From assembly GCF_018143015.1 (NCBI RefSeq), contig NC_054753.1, positions 25,384,462 through 25,448,461 on the forward strand: a DNA stretch of 64,000 nt. Reading direction: 5' to 3'. Source of the DNA: Lytechinus variegatus. Lineage: Eukaryota > Echinodermata > Echinoidea > Temnopleuroida > Toxopneustidae. Below are positions 33,439 through 45,709 of this stretch, in pieces. Position numbers and translations under genes: made by a program. The first letter of the stretch is position 1, and every line of letters starts with the position of its first letter. Under the pieces are notes generated by a model, which saw nothing but the letters and a program-made list of their open reading frames with translations, was not told the DNA's origin and did not search any database.

Positions 33439-33987
33439 CCCGGGGGGCCACTTCCATTCAAGAGTGGATACCATGCGCGACCATGGGGTCTCGAAAAGCA
33501 CCCTAAACACGTAATTTCCATATTCTGAGAATGCAACCCTTAACAAGTATTGGCGATCGAGTGAAACCCTACCCTTAACAAGTATTGGTAACAAAACAAT
33601 ACTCTTGGCAAATGTTCCCTGATATGAACCCCTAAACAAGTACAGGAATGTTTTATTGTTAGGGTCCTTCGGTCGTCGGCTGTACCTTATTTGGTTTAGT
33701 ACGACCCCACCTTCTACACCTCGCGCAAATCGGACTCTAAACACGAAGTGTTTGGGCAAAAAGGACATCCTTTATAAAACATTTAATTTAGTTTTATCAT
33801 CCCCGCATATTCGACCCTAAACACGTAATTTTCCTAGCGAAATAGATACCCTTTCCTTATTTTTGTGTCTTTGATACCCTTATCACGTTACGTACTTAAC
33901 GTGCCCCATCGTGAAAAAGACATCCTTTTTACGTGTTTTTTTTGGTCGCGCATGGTATCCACTCGTCAATGTAAGTGCCCCCCCCCC
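33439..33987. mobile_element. Inverted-repeat element, about 550 bp
   Basis: GAGTGGATACCATGCGCGAC near 33463 reappears reversed near 33948-33965, with the outer parts CCACTTCCATT and AATGTAAGTG also mirrored. Inside, ACCCTAAACACGTAATTT recurs several times (about 33500, 33730 and 33812). No coding frame has recognisable content. Confidence 0.65.
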
Positions 33988-33999
33988 CATGATGATGAT

Positions 34000-35080
34000 C
34001 ATCCAATAGTACTACTAGCAGGGCCCACTGAGAGAACAGTTTTCAGAACTGAAGTGGCTTCCCTGGGTAAATATATTATTATACTAAATAGGTTCATTAT
34101 TGCGGATTGAAATAATCGCCAGAGGGTATTCATTTGTCTCGCAATCTATATGGTCAACAAGGAAATTCGTGATCACTCTCGCAAAAAGTGTTCACTGGCT
34201 TTCTAGGAAATTCGTTATCATAACCAACCCACTTCTTACTTATCTTTGCTTATATGTGCATCAATGCGTTTGACTCTCTTCCTATTGTTTCGCGTATGCT
34301 CCTTTTGTTGACGTCACAATAGCTAAGCCTGTAACCATTATTGATTATAATGCTCTCCGTAGTGACATTATATCAATTATTCAAACAAATTATTGACAGA
34401 ATATCAATTATCTACGTGGGCTAGTTGATCCCACGATAATTTCTATACGTTACACATCACTTCTGTCAGTGAAAATAAAAAACAATATAATGTGATGCGT
34501 GACTTCAGAATCTCGTTCGGTCGAAATTAATCTCATTATATTCCAATTTCGGATCAAGTATTACGATAATATTGCATGCTTCTGGTAGTTTAGCATCGTG
34601 AAGAATCTAGAGGTATGTATTTTCATTGTTATTCAGCTTGCTCTACATTGATATTGTACCCATTGTCCACATGTTTTAATTAATTTTTTTTAAAGAAATC
34701 AAAGACAAAATTGGCACCCTTCTTCATATAATAAAACATTTCTGTGGAATTGAAAATATAGTTGACACAAATACAAGGCGTCAGAAATAAGATTCGGGTC
34801 GAGGATTATGATGAAATTTTGACATTCAAACTTTATTTTAGTCACTTGAAAATTTATCTGCACCCATGCAGTTCAATAAAAGTTACCATCATGGTGACTT
34901 TGCCATCTACTGGTAACTTTCGTGGTAACGCTTATTAAAAACCAATCAGAATCAATTAAGGATTCCGTTACTTGGATGGTAAAGCTACCATAGTGGTAAC
35001 TTTTTTGCGACGGGCCAGGGGCACATTCCATGAAATGATTTGTCGGACTTTTTAATCTCACACGTCATGTTTAATAGAGT
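34000..35080. other. Intergenic stretch with a small TACCA/TGGTA inverted repeat
   Basis: No gene is seen. Near 34885-35010, AAGTTACCATCATGGTGACT and GGTAAAGCTACCATAGTGGT are arranged as an inverted repeat, resembling decayed MITE ends. A good donor-like AG/GTATGT lies at 34612-34613 on the plus strand and could end a non-coding exon of the gene at 37.4 kb, but nothing else supports this. Confidence 0.35.
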
Positions 35081-35308
35081 TACCACAGTAACGCAGTGGC
35101 GATACCACTGGGAATTTACAATGGGGGGGGGGGCTTGCGGGGGCAAAATACATTTTTTTTGGGGGGCGGGCAAAGTTACATTTACTAGATCTATACATTT
35201 CTTTTCTTCATTTTTCAACATTTCTGGGAGGCAACGGGGGGGGGGGGGTGCCACCTCTGCAATTACTGTGCTTCTCACTCAATCAAACATCGAGGAATAA
35301 AACGTTAA

Positions 35309-35862
35309 AGGGGAATTAAACCTTTGGAACAAGTAGGCTTGTGTCGAAACACAGAAAATCAAAGAATACAAACAAAAAAGTTTGAGAAAATTCGAACAAA
35401 TAATGAGAAAGTTATGAGCATCTGAATATTGCAATCACTAATGTTATGGAGATCCTCCCATTTGCAATACTACAAGGATGTGTGATGTCGCATGTGAACA
35501 ACTTTCCCTTTGATGGACCATAAAATACCCTTAAAACTTCGGTCTCTTTCTGCTTTTTCTTGTGGTGATACAAACTCTTTATCCATGATGTATTCTTTGA
35601 AAAACTGTATTACATGCCCTCCTATGTGATAAAAGAGGCAATTTAAGTGAAATATATACTCAAGTAATGGAGAGAGTTGTTCACAAGTGACATCACACAT
35701 CTTTATCGCATTGCCATTTGAGGATCTCTATAGCATCGCAATATTCAAATGTTCATAACTTTCTCATTATTTTTCCGATTTTTCTCAAATTTTCGTTGAT
35801 CTGTTTCTTTGATTTTTCTGTTTTCACACAAGCTAACATGTTCCTAAGGTTTCATTCTCCTT
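35309..35862. mobile_element. TTAA-flanked inverted-repeat element, 554 bp
   Basis: TTAA lies at 35305-35308 and 35863-35866. The ends AGGGGAATTAAACCTTTGG and CCTAAGGTTTCATTCTCCTT are inverted. The arms extend about 150 bp and include GAGAAAGTTATGAGCAT and its reverse complement. A second copy occupies 45710-46783. TTAA duplications are typical of piggyBac-type insertion. There is no transposase. Confidence 0.75.
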
Positions 35863-35999
35863 TTAAGTTACCAAACCTGGCAACCTGTCGGACACACAAA
35901 AAAAATGTTGATGAAACGTTCCCCAGGAAACGTGTGATCGATCATTAGACACTTTATTCGATGTCAAGTTGAGAAGGACTGGTGATTAGAAGAAGCGGG

Positions 36000-36490
36000 G
36001 CGGCAGCATCAGGAATGAAGAAGAGGAATAAGTAGTAGCAGAAGAAGAAGATGATGATAAAATAGGAGAAAAGGAAGAAGGAGGAGGAGGAAGTGGAAAA
36101 GAAAAGAAAAGAGGAGAAGAAAGAGAAGAAAGAGAAGGTGGAGAAGAAGAAGTAGGAGGTGGAGAAGAAGAACAAGAAAAAGGAGGAGAAAAAATTGAGA
36201 AAAAAGAGAAGAAGTAGAAGAAAAAGGAGGGGGAGAAGAAGGAGGCCGAGAAGAATTAGAAGAAAAAGGAGAAGAATAAAGAGAAGTAAGGAGGTGGAGA
36301 AGAAGAAAGAGCAGAAAAGGGAAGAGGGGTAGGGCAAAAAGGAGGAGACCAAGAAGAAGAAATACGAGAAGAAAAAGGAGAAGAAGAAGAATAAAAAGAA
36401 AAAGAGAAGGAAGAGGAGGAGCGGGAAGAGGAATGAAAAGGGGAGAAGGTGAAGGGAAAAAAAGAAAGATAAAGAGAAAACAATGTAAAA
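36000..36490. repeat. Polypurine (GAA/GGA) tract, about 490 bp
   Basis: The plus strand is nearly pure A/G, with irregular AGAAGAAG and GGAGGAG words. A long Leu/Ser/Phe-rich open frame on the other strand is a by-product of composition, not a gene. Confidence 0.85.
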
Positions 36491-36514
36491 AAGAGGGAGA
36501 ATCACAATATCATC

Positions 36515-36985
36515 ATATTCTGAACATCAGCATCAATACCCCTTCCTCCTGATCCCTATCAGTCAAATAATCAAGTTTCATTATCATCACCATCGTCATC
36601 ATCATCACCATCATCATCATCACACCATCATCACCTCCATCTTCATCATCATCACCATCCTCATCTTCATCACCATCATCACCATCATTACCAATCATCA
36701 CCATCATCATCATCCTTTTCATCATCATCATCACCACCATCATCATCCTCATCATCTTCATCACCATAATCACCACCAATCATCATCATCATCACCATCA
36801 TCATCTTCATCACCATCATCATCATCATCATAATCATCACCAATCATCATCATCATCACCACCACCATCATCATCTTTATCATCATCATTACCATCATCA
36901 TGATTCTCATCATCATTACCATCAATAAAATAATCACCACTGTCATCAGTCAAATAAATTATTCTCAGTCATCATCCTCACCACC
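36515..36985. repeat. CAT/ATC trinucleotide repeat region
   Basis: Imperfect CATCAT/CACCATCAT repeats extend for about 470 bp directly after the polypurine tract. There is no coding signal. Confidence 0.8.
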
Positions 36986-37376
36986 ACCATGGGGAGCAAA
37001 TCTTAACCTCCAGGCATTAGCACCATTATTCTCTTGATATGATTAGTTGCAATCATCACCCACACCTTATAACCACCATCATATACGATAATACTCAGAA
37101 TATTGATCATCATCGATAATCATTAACTTTAAAAGGCAGGAAAGATCATTACCAAATTTATTGGGAGGACTTTATAATGAGTACCTATTTTCCCCTCTTT
37201 ACTACATCAGCCAAGGACACCTTTGGTTAAAGATTAGCCCAATAGAGATAACAGGCTAAATAAGGGGAAAAGGGGGGGGGAATTTCATGAAATTGTACAC
37301 CATGCTCATCTGGGGACAGTCATTCAGTATTAACGAGAGATACATTAAGTAACCTTTCTTTTTTTAATTCTTGCAG

Positions 37377-38081
37377 ATCAAGGCTTGCATCCCTTGCAAG
37401 CCTGAGATCGATTCCTGCAGCAGAACCTCTAGGGATTACCGCACCATGCAGTCTAAACCCAAGCATATGGGCCTCACCCACTGGAAGACACCAGGACAAG
37501 ACATGGACCAAACCAGCAAACGGATATCCAGTGGCAAGCTCCTTGCTGTCCGGCTCGATCCGCTCCCGATCCACCCCCGTATCCCGAAGGGAGACGCGTC
37601 AACCCACACTGCCCGGAGTGCCCACACGGAATGGAACCAGAGGACATCAACCGTTGCAGGGTCAGGGTCGCTACCGATTCAAGATCGGCATCTTCGGTTC
37701 AACGTCACGCAGCGATGCCGCATGAAGGAATTCGGAAACTACAACGCAGAGACGGTACTGAAGAATCTGAAGCTACCACTGATCTTCAGGAAACCAGTCT
37801 ACGAAGGTCTGCCATCACCAGAAAGAAAGAAAATCTCTAAGAAAGGACCCGAAGATCTGTTCCTGCCACCCATCACTCAAGGTGGCAATGATGGGTTGGT
37901 GTGTCAAAGGCCCTTGTGGAGGGCATCGTTGGACAGAGCGGAGAAGGTGGCCAGTATTCCCCCGGTTGAGAGACGTCTGGAGAAGAAAAATCATCGGAAC
38001 AGACCAAACTTAGAGGCCAAGGGGACCAAAGCTCCCACGCAAACTAAGACAAGTGCAAATACAACTGTCAAAACAAAATGA
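37377..38081 (+). CDS. Terminal coding exon of an unrecognised basic protein
   Basis: A strong acceptor (a T-rich tract ending TTCTTGCAG at 37376) opens an uninterrupted frame to TGA at 38079-38081. Codon use is GC-rich at third positions, unlike the AT-rich flanks, which supports real coding. Two readings are possible. Either the exon joins upstream coding exons not found here (frame entered in phase 0, starting IKACIPCKPEIDS), or translation starts at ATG 37446, which has an ideal CACC context, giving 211 residues (37446-38081). The protein is rich in Lys, Arg, Pro, Thr and Ser, with no membrane span or domain that I recognise. The middle has a more conserved-looking block, NYNAETVLKNLKLPLIFRKP, then a proline-rich segment (LFLPPITQGG) and a basic tail. 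A possible poly(A) signal, AATAAA, lies near 38475. Function is unknown. Confidence 0.65.
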   Translation: MKACIPCKPEIDSCSRTSRDYRTMQSKPKHMGLTHWKTPGQDMDQTSKRISSGKLLAVRLDPLPIHPRIPKGDASTHTARSAHTEWNQRTSTVAGSGSLPIQDRHLRFNVTQRCRMKEFGNYNAETVLKNLKLPLIFRKPVYEGLPSPERKKISKKGPEDLFLPPITQGGNDGLVCQRPLWRASLDRAEKVASIPPVERRLEKKNHRNRPNLEAKGTKAPTQTKTSANTTVKTK

Positions 38082-40692
38082 CGGAACAAGGAGTACCGTA
38101 CAAATTTGGAAACTTCCACTTTGTGTAATAACAACTCTTTCTACTCATCAAAAGCCTTAAGATTATTGGACTTACAGAAATAGCTAAAGGTGACAAGAGT
38201 TTTTTTTTTTACTAAAAAGTATTTCATATTTTTATTGATCTTTATGAAAATATCTATAAAAGTAATAGAAAAATGTGCAATACAACATGTAGATCAACTT
38301 GCATGCAATAATTTAGAATGGTTCAAGTGATTAACATTAATCACGTAAAGCAAAAATAATCAAACTGAATTAAATAGGAAGAACCTTCAAATTAAAATTG
38401 ATAAGAAAATTAGCCACCTAAATTGAGCATTGAAGCTGTAATATCAAGATGTGCAATTCTGATTACTCTTCTTAATAAAGCATATTTTTCAAAATTCATC
38501 CATCTTATTAAGGAGAGACAATTTACTGCAAAAACGCAGACTTAAAGAATTTCCAGTTTTTACCCTAATGTCTCATAGCATCTCTGATGCATATTGGTTC
38601 TACTCAAATTACAAAGTGCTCTTTGGAAATTATATATTCATCAGATTTTTGTACTTTTCATAGATAATGAACAATATTGAGAGAGCAATAATAAGTGTGA
38701 GGCAATATTTAACAAGGACTATACAATTTCATCTTATCATTGCACTCCTCAGTAACTAGAATTGCATTAAAAAATCAAATGCAACATTGTGCCATAAATG
38801 CATGTTTTGAAGTGTAACTCAAATCATTTCCAAATATATTTGTTGTATTAAACCATATTTCAATTATAAATACATCAATTACTATCAGACCATCTAATAG
38901 GAATGTTATTGAAATCATTTCCAGAGAAGATATTTGTTGTATAAAACCATATAAAATTATAAATATCAGAGACCTTGACAGAAATGTAATACAAATCATA
39001 TCCAAATACGATAAATGTACTATGAAATGATATTCCATTACACAAAGGATAAAAAAACACTAGTACATAAAATAGCATGATAATTCAAATGATCCCCAAG
39101 CAAGACATTGTATCTACAATTTGTTGAACAGTTTAGCTTAGCTGGACGTTTAAATACAGGAAAGGCTTTGAATAATGGACAAGTTCATTTCTTCCACATC
39201 TTTTTCATCAAAATGTGCCGAACTTCTTGCCTTAAATTATATAATGCATAAAACTTTATGGTACTTAATCTTAACACCCTCATCTAGGTGCATTATGTAC
39301 ACTCTTGACATTGCAACATTGAGCCAAAAACATGAAACTCGTTGAATTATGATAGTAACCCTTGCTGGAATGTCAACTACCATGACAACAGTGAAAATTC
39401 TGCTTCCTAATTGGCTTTTCCAATGAAAGTTGATATTCCAGCAAGGGTTGCTATAACAGCAATTTTCTTTTATGAAATGGGGCCCTACACATCCCAAAAG
39501 TTTAGCTCCTTGAAATAATGTATTTTTTATTCATTAATATCTAATAAAGAAATGATATTAATTCGACCTTGAATAAAATACAATGGGTAATGTTTGAGAG
39601 AAAATAATGAAGAAAAAAAATAACGTGTACACATTGTATGTCTGAGTTGTAAGTATTTATCAAGATACCTGGAGTCTCTTTTATACAGGACTTATGCTTA
39701 CGATAATTACCATAGTAACATGGCCCAACAGCCAATCAAAATCAAGTATTCAATGGTAGTTACTATAAGTCTTTATGAAACAGGCCCCAGATGCGAATCA
39801 GTTAACAAATAAAAGATTTTTTTTTTACACTTTTGAATAAATATGAATAACTTTAAATATGGATGATTTAGCCATTAAATTTAAGGAAGCCTTCCGTTCA
39901 CCAATTTAAGGATTGATTTAAATCCCAAATATTTGAATCTAAATTGTTTCAGATTTTAAGATATATTTTCAGGATTTAAATCTGAATACAGAGTTCAACT
40001 AATCACTATCCACAACCAATATGGAATTATTTCAAATGTTAATCCTACTGCCATTATACCACAGTCCCGAGCTTTCATCTAGATTATGATTTTGCTGAAC
40101 CCAGACATTGTGAACTGCAGTTGAAAGACCTGTTATAGCTGTATCTCCAGGATTCAGCCAATTTAAATGACCAGGCACAGATATTGCCTGGCCTGCTTCG
40201 AGCATTATCAGGCTAAAATAAAGAAAAATATCCTAGTTTTATAATTTAGCAAACAATACATAAAAAGTAATCTCTAAGCACTCTACTACTCGGGTCATTC
40301 GATGCTGACTTGCCTGCCTACAATGCATAGCTTTATCCACTCCCTGGGGAGCATTCTAACAAGAGTTCATGATGAAAAATAACCACATGATGTGATGTCA
40401 AACATACAGAGTACCACATACCATCTATTGGTCATAATACAAACTGGCCATCGAATCCTGGCATTCCTGTACACAGTGTATGCACTTTCACCACTCCCTG
40501 GGGATTCATCCAACACATAAGGCAAAGGTTGGAACATGCACAACACTACATACCATCTATTGCTCATACAAACTAGATTCTTTACTAGGTAATTTGCAGT
40601 ACATGTCACATGGTATAAACCCTAATAACTCACCGTAGAGACAAATGTCTGACAGTCTTTGCAATACACACCAGCTCAGCCGTTCAATTCTT
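38082..40692. other. Intergenic stretch between two convergent genes, with repeats
   Basis: No exon is recognised. About three ~95-bp tandem units with CAAATCATTTCCAAATAT and TTGTTGTAT(T/A)AAACCATAT lie at 38810-39020. A hairpin-forming MITE-like pair (AACCCTTGCTGGAATGTCAA against GTTGATATTCCAGCAAGGGT) lies at 39346-39460. A related TTTATGAAACAGGCCCC end lies near 39770. Two SINE-body fragments are at about 40300-40560. Confidence 0.55.
40300..40560 (-). mobile_element. Two tandem SINE-body fragments
   Basis: CACTCCCTGGGGAGCATTCT and CACTCCCTGGGGATTCATCC occur about 150 bp apart, each followed by CATACCATCTATTG(G/C)TCAT. Both match the body of the SINE at 53582-53935. No tRNA-like head is seen. 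Confidence 0.5.
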
Positions 40693-43600
40693 CTAAAAGT
40701 CCAGTAACCCTAGTTTCCTAATGAGCTTGTACTGGTCGGGAATTTCCATGAGAGCATTTAACGCAAACGCCGCCTCCGGGTTCTCGCGTCCGGCTATGAC
40801 CCGGAAGAAATCCACAAACTGGAAGTTATCAAACTTCCTCCTCGGCAGCCTGTCGTCGAATTCCTTCATCATGTCCCACGGTCCGTCACCAACGCCGACC
40901 ATGATGATAGAGAGAGGGTAGTTGGAGGCTTCCACGATAGCTTCTCTCGTCTGTCTCTCGCTGTTCACCTGGCCGTCTGCTACGATTATGAGAATGTGGT
41001 ACTGCTAAACAAGGAAATGATAAAGGGATGAGAGAGGAATAGATCTTAAAGGTATTGTTTAACTTTGTGACCAGCCGATTTAAAAAATTCTCAAACCAAG
41101 ATGAAACGTATGTACAAGTGCATGTATTAGAACTAAGAAACCCTGAATACAACCATTATTGAGAATGAAAATCTAAAACTACAAGGCAAACCCTGATTTT
41201 GTAAATAGGCGTCTTATAGACGCCTAAGTAGTACACATAAGTGTATGGGATGAAATTAAGATAATGTTTCCACTCACTTTATATTTAAATTTTTTAAGCA
41301 CTAAATAATTATTTTGAATGCAATTTTTTCTGGGCTTCATTTTTGTAACATATCACAGACACAGGTGACAAGTGTAACCTTCTAGCTCAGATTTTTGAAA
41401 AGTCAAACCAATGTTAACCAATCACTTTAAGATACATAGTCCATATTATATGACTGAAGCCTCTATAGGACCCTTTACATCCATGATCTACATACAAGCT
41501 GTGTAACAAGATCTATAACAAGCCATCAAGGTCATGAACTACAAAATTATGGCTGAAAGGTGTTGAGTTACTTGTGAGTGATATACTTACTGAATTGCAA
41601 TAAGTATATCAATACGAATTCTTCAACTTCATATCATTTGCACTATTAATAGCTTTGTAATTTCAAATATCAGAATAAATCTACTTATGGTAGAAGCTAC
41701 ACAATTTTTTTTTAAATTTCTAGTAACACTCAAAACAACTTTTCAAAATCAAAAGCAGTGAATTTCTTTAATAAAACACATAATGGGACCTGTTGTCAAA
41801 TTTGAAAATCTGCATTAATAACCATGAATCATAATACAAGTTATCCAAAAACTTTAAAAACTAAATTCCCCACCAAACTGAATTTGGATTAGCAAGTAAA
41901 ATAAATGTTGGTCACTTCGCTGTTCATGACATTCTTCTGAACATGATTTGCCTCATAACACAATAACGCCTGATCAACAATTTTCTCACTGCGTTCCCAT
42001 TTATCAATGACTGATATGGTATACAAATAATAAATGTTTGCAATGTGACAGACAGAATACTGATCATGAGGTACAAGTAAAAGACAAAATGATTGATATG
42101 GAACTCAGCCATGCCAATATTGAATGGATCAATCATGTCAACTTTCACTAAAATGAAGTATTCTGTCCATTGCAGGAACAAAAATGAAATCATTATTTGT
42201 TTTATATGACAACTGCGCTATAAAAATAGATCCTTGTCATTTTTCATTTATGAATTTGGGTGCATAAGTACATGCATAACAAGCATGGACTACTGATTGT
42301 TGCACACATACTGTAACATCCTGCAAACACAAGTGTTTTATGTGGTCTTGGCGAGCATGAAATGGACAAAATTGTATGGATCCATAATTGCACAATGAAT
42401 GGATCCAACATTGCACATATGATGACATCATTGTAAAATGGGCTGAATGATAGTAAACAACCAATTAAATGACAAGGATCTGTTTAGGTGCCATATGACA
42501 TGTAACATAGAATAGAATCTGGCTTACAGCTTGTGTTTTCTTGACGATGTTAATAGCCTGTCTGATGACGGGTGCAAAGTTGGTTGGTCCACTCATCTGG
42601 ATGTTGGCCGCGATCCGAGTGTAACAATCTAGCACGTCTTGGAACCCATGACAGATACCATCTTGCCTGTTACATAATACATTTGATTTGTTATTTAAAC
42701 ATTTGAAAATAATGATGAAGATGAAATTCATGAGAAGATCTGGGACCCATCTTACAAAGAGTTGGGATTGATCCGATCCGTCCCAAATATGAAAAGCCAG
42801 CAAAGTCAACATATCATAAATTCATCAATTTTTTGACAATTTGGTGCATTCTCCTTTGTTTTCAAAGGACATTTTTCAAATGTCCTTTTGAACTGAATTG
42901 ACACTGATGGATTTCCACAGATATCAATTGATTGGATCAATTGTAACTCTTTGCAAGATTTACTGTGATTTTGCTAACAGAATGACAATATTAATGAGTG
43001 ACAATAGTAATCAGAATCATAACAATAAGGATGATTATGATAATAAAAGTGATATTGATAATAATTTCAATTCATGTTTTAAAGGAGACCTTGTTTACTA
43101 AAAGAAAACTCTCATTGTTTATAGGTGACTGTCCAACCCTAAAAAGGTTCTCTGTTATTTGTATTTTTGGTTTGTTTTTGTAATCTTTTGCAAAATGAAT
43201 TCAACCTCAATCAACAATCCCTGTTTCTCTTCATTTTCTTCTCTATTATATCAATGAAGTATATATCTATTTCTAAAAAATCATATAAAATTCTAAAGCT
43301 TATGATCTACTTTATAAAACTGTATGAAACCAAGTTAAAAGTAATTTAGCTGCCATATTGAGAATTAGTGCTGGGCAATCAAGTAACCTTTTCGAGTTTA
43401 GGATTACAATATGAAACAAAAATAAAACAAGTAACCACTCACCTAAATGGAAATACACTCTTATCTTGGGTTGATAAATCTCCAAAACCAAAAACAGGAA
43501 TGAGACCATCATCATCAAACGGAGCTAAGGTGCGACCCATAATGGATATTACCTGGAAAAAGAGGAGATAATCCAAACTATGACCTTCAATCGAGATGCT

Positions 43601-45046
43601 GAATGCCTAGCAAGAAGGCAGAAGGTCCCATTCTTATAACTCTTTGGCACGACTCTGCCAGGGATTGAACCCACGACCTACCATTAATAAAGCAGGTGCT
43701 CTACCACTGACCCACCCACCATACCCAGTTCTTAAAACATGGTTAAAAAGGAGATAATGTAGTCAAAACTATTTAATAAAAATATAATTGTCTTCACCAT
43801 TAAAGCCTTAGGGTAGGGTACAGCAATTTATAAGACATACAAAGTAAACCAAATTCTGATGTACATTGGCTTCCCATAATTTAACGCAGAGTACGTCCAT
43901 GGCTGGAGTCACACTAGACTTCAGAATACAAGCCACCGACTCCAACATACCTGTTGATAAGGGTTCAGCTCTCCTGGTTGAATACTGTGTAGACTCCGCC
44001 CACCGTAGGTCTGCATCCCAGTATGAAGGTTACTCTTGGTGAAATCAATACCTGATGAGAGGGATAAAGAGATAATAATTGGTGGTTGCTATTTGGCAAT
44101 GTCTTTGACAGATCGCTCCAGAAATTGAGAGGGAGCGAGACAGACAGCACTCTTTTACCTCAATCCTTGCTCACTCATCTCTATATTCCGCCTTCTTTAT
44201 TTCTCTTTCTCTCTCAAATACACACACACTATCCATCTCTCCTTGAATATCCATTCTTCTGTTTCTCTCTACAGCCTGCCCCCCTCTCTGCCTTTATCTA
44301 GATTCAGAAGAGACCTTCATATTGCAAACTAATGTTTGATATCCTTGCTACAAATCATTTGAAAATGTACATGTACAAGAAATTTTACAAGAAAAGTCAA
44401 ATAATCTTTAATTCCAATTAAAAGACGTATTACAATCTCCTAACTATGTGACTGCAAAATATTATTTCTTTGTTTTCATTTCGTGTCATCTTGCTGGCAT
44501 CTATATGAGCATTTATGAACATGTTATTTCTATCATTATCATATTTTTCTTAACCATTGTACAGTTTGGGGACTTACCAAATAACAAATTACTTGATTCT
44601 AGGCCAGACTGTCGGATTGCATTACTGACTTCATCCACGGAATAGAACTGATCTGCAATCCGCCTGAAGACCAAGTCCCTTGCCCCATCGCCTCCGGCTC
44701 CAAACAACCATGAAAACAATCCTCCTCCGCTTCCATTCTTTGCTGCATTCAGTTCCTTGCTAAGATCCGGGTAAATGCTTTCATACGTTGGTGGATCTCT
44801 GTTTGGGGGTCCCGAGGCTTGCTGCGACGAGGATGTACTTGAAGAATGTTTGGGCGTGGCACTTGATGCACCCCTTGACGAAGAGGGTGCGGTTCTATTG
44901 GACTTCTTCCCCTTGGTACACCAAGTGTAGATATTGTGTGTGACGGTGATGACAAAGACAACAAATATAATTTTCATAACAAAGAGTGTGATGTCGTCCA
45001 TTCCCGTGACGAAATTGTCAAGTTCGCCTCCTTTGCTGCGACCCAT
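40693..45046 (-). CDS. Membrane-anchored VWA (copine/RGLG-like) protein, 5 coding exons, about 375 aa
   Basis: Coding exons in gene order: 44578-45046, 43951-44051, 43443-43552, 42528-42666 and 40693-41001, all with GT/AG sites and matching phase. Near the N-terminus a hydrophobic helix ([18 protein letters not shown]) is followed by a Ser/Thr-rich stretch and [11 protein letters not shown], which includes a PPxY motif. The rest is a VWA domain of the copine/RGLG type: metal-site motif GIDFTKSN, the threonine loop [18 protein letters not shown], and [16 protein letters not shown] with [10 protein letters not shown]. These last blocks are very close to plant RGLG ubiquitin ligases, but the protein stops at LGLLDF, where RGLGs continue to a RING. 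An in-frame ATG at 45166 would add 40 residues. An acceptor near 45200 shows that a leader exon exists upstream. Likely location is a membrane with the VWA domain facing the cytosol; the function is unknown. Confidence 0.85.
41930..42520. repeat. Dispersed repeat, second copy of 11840-12280
   Basis: It shares GAAGTATTCTGTCCATTGCA, TATTTGTTTTATA, ATGATGACATCATTGTAAAATGG and GACAAGGATCTGT in the same order as the 11.8-12.3 kb copy. It contains an extra internal duplication of TGGATCCA(T/A)(A/C)ATTGCACA. It ends within a few bases of the donor of exon 42528-42666. Confidence 0.6.
43600..43735 (-). mobile_element. SINE with tRNA-like head
   Basis: On the minus strand GTCAGTGGTAGAGCACCTGC and GTGGGTTCAATCCCTGG sit at tRNA A-box/B-box spacing. 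Ends do not form an acceptor stem and it continues into a non-tRNA body, so it is a SINE rather than a gene. It lies in an intron of the VWA gene. Confidence 0.6.
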
Positions 45047-45709
45047 GACGTCTCGATTCCTTGACTCAAATCTATGAATATCTGCACTTCTTGAGTTGTT
45101 GAACTTTGCATTAGTGGTCACAGTCTTTGTGTTGATGATGATTAGTTGAGTATTGTTAAGTTTCATCAATAGTTTCCAGTACTTCTGAAACAAGCCACCT
45201 TTGAAATACAAAAAAAGGGGGAAACAATAAAGAAAAGGTCTATGAATGATGTATTTTATGCGTGCACATTAAACTGCCTAACAAATAAAGAAAAAGAAAG
45301 ATCATCTTATCCAAGAGGCTGGCTAAAGATTGATTAGAATTCATTAGATCTAGATCTTCAGATTTCAGAGTCAGACTTCTGTTTTAATTAAAAAATATTC
45401 ACAATTTTAGGGAAATGAACTTAGTTTGAGACAAATGTATCATAAACAACATAGTAGAAACTGACTGCTACAAATCAAGCTGCCATTCTTATTTTTACAT
45501 GCTTCTATGACTTTTTTTCTGTAATTCTCATACATGAACCTGTCATTTTCATAACATCTTTCTTTACTTCTATTCTTTTATGCAGCTAATCAACTTTGTG
45601 ACAGACAGGACAGAGATCATTTGGGAGTGGAAATGACACTACGAACTAAGATCTACAAAAAATCGAACTAGAAAAGGAGAAAGAAAAACAAAGAAGTGCC
45701 CCTACTTAA

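Noticed and set aside
33364-33768. 134-codon minus-strand frame
   Set aside because: It lies within an inverted-repeat element and crosses its border, with no domain or splice evidence.
35954-36505. 183-codon Leu/Phe/Ser-rich frame
   Set aside because: It is the complement of a polypurine tract; composition alone explains the absence of stops.
43645-43725. tRNA-like sequence on the minus strand
   Set aside because: A and B boxes are good but the acceptor stem does not pair and the sequence runs into a SINE body.
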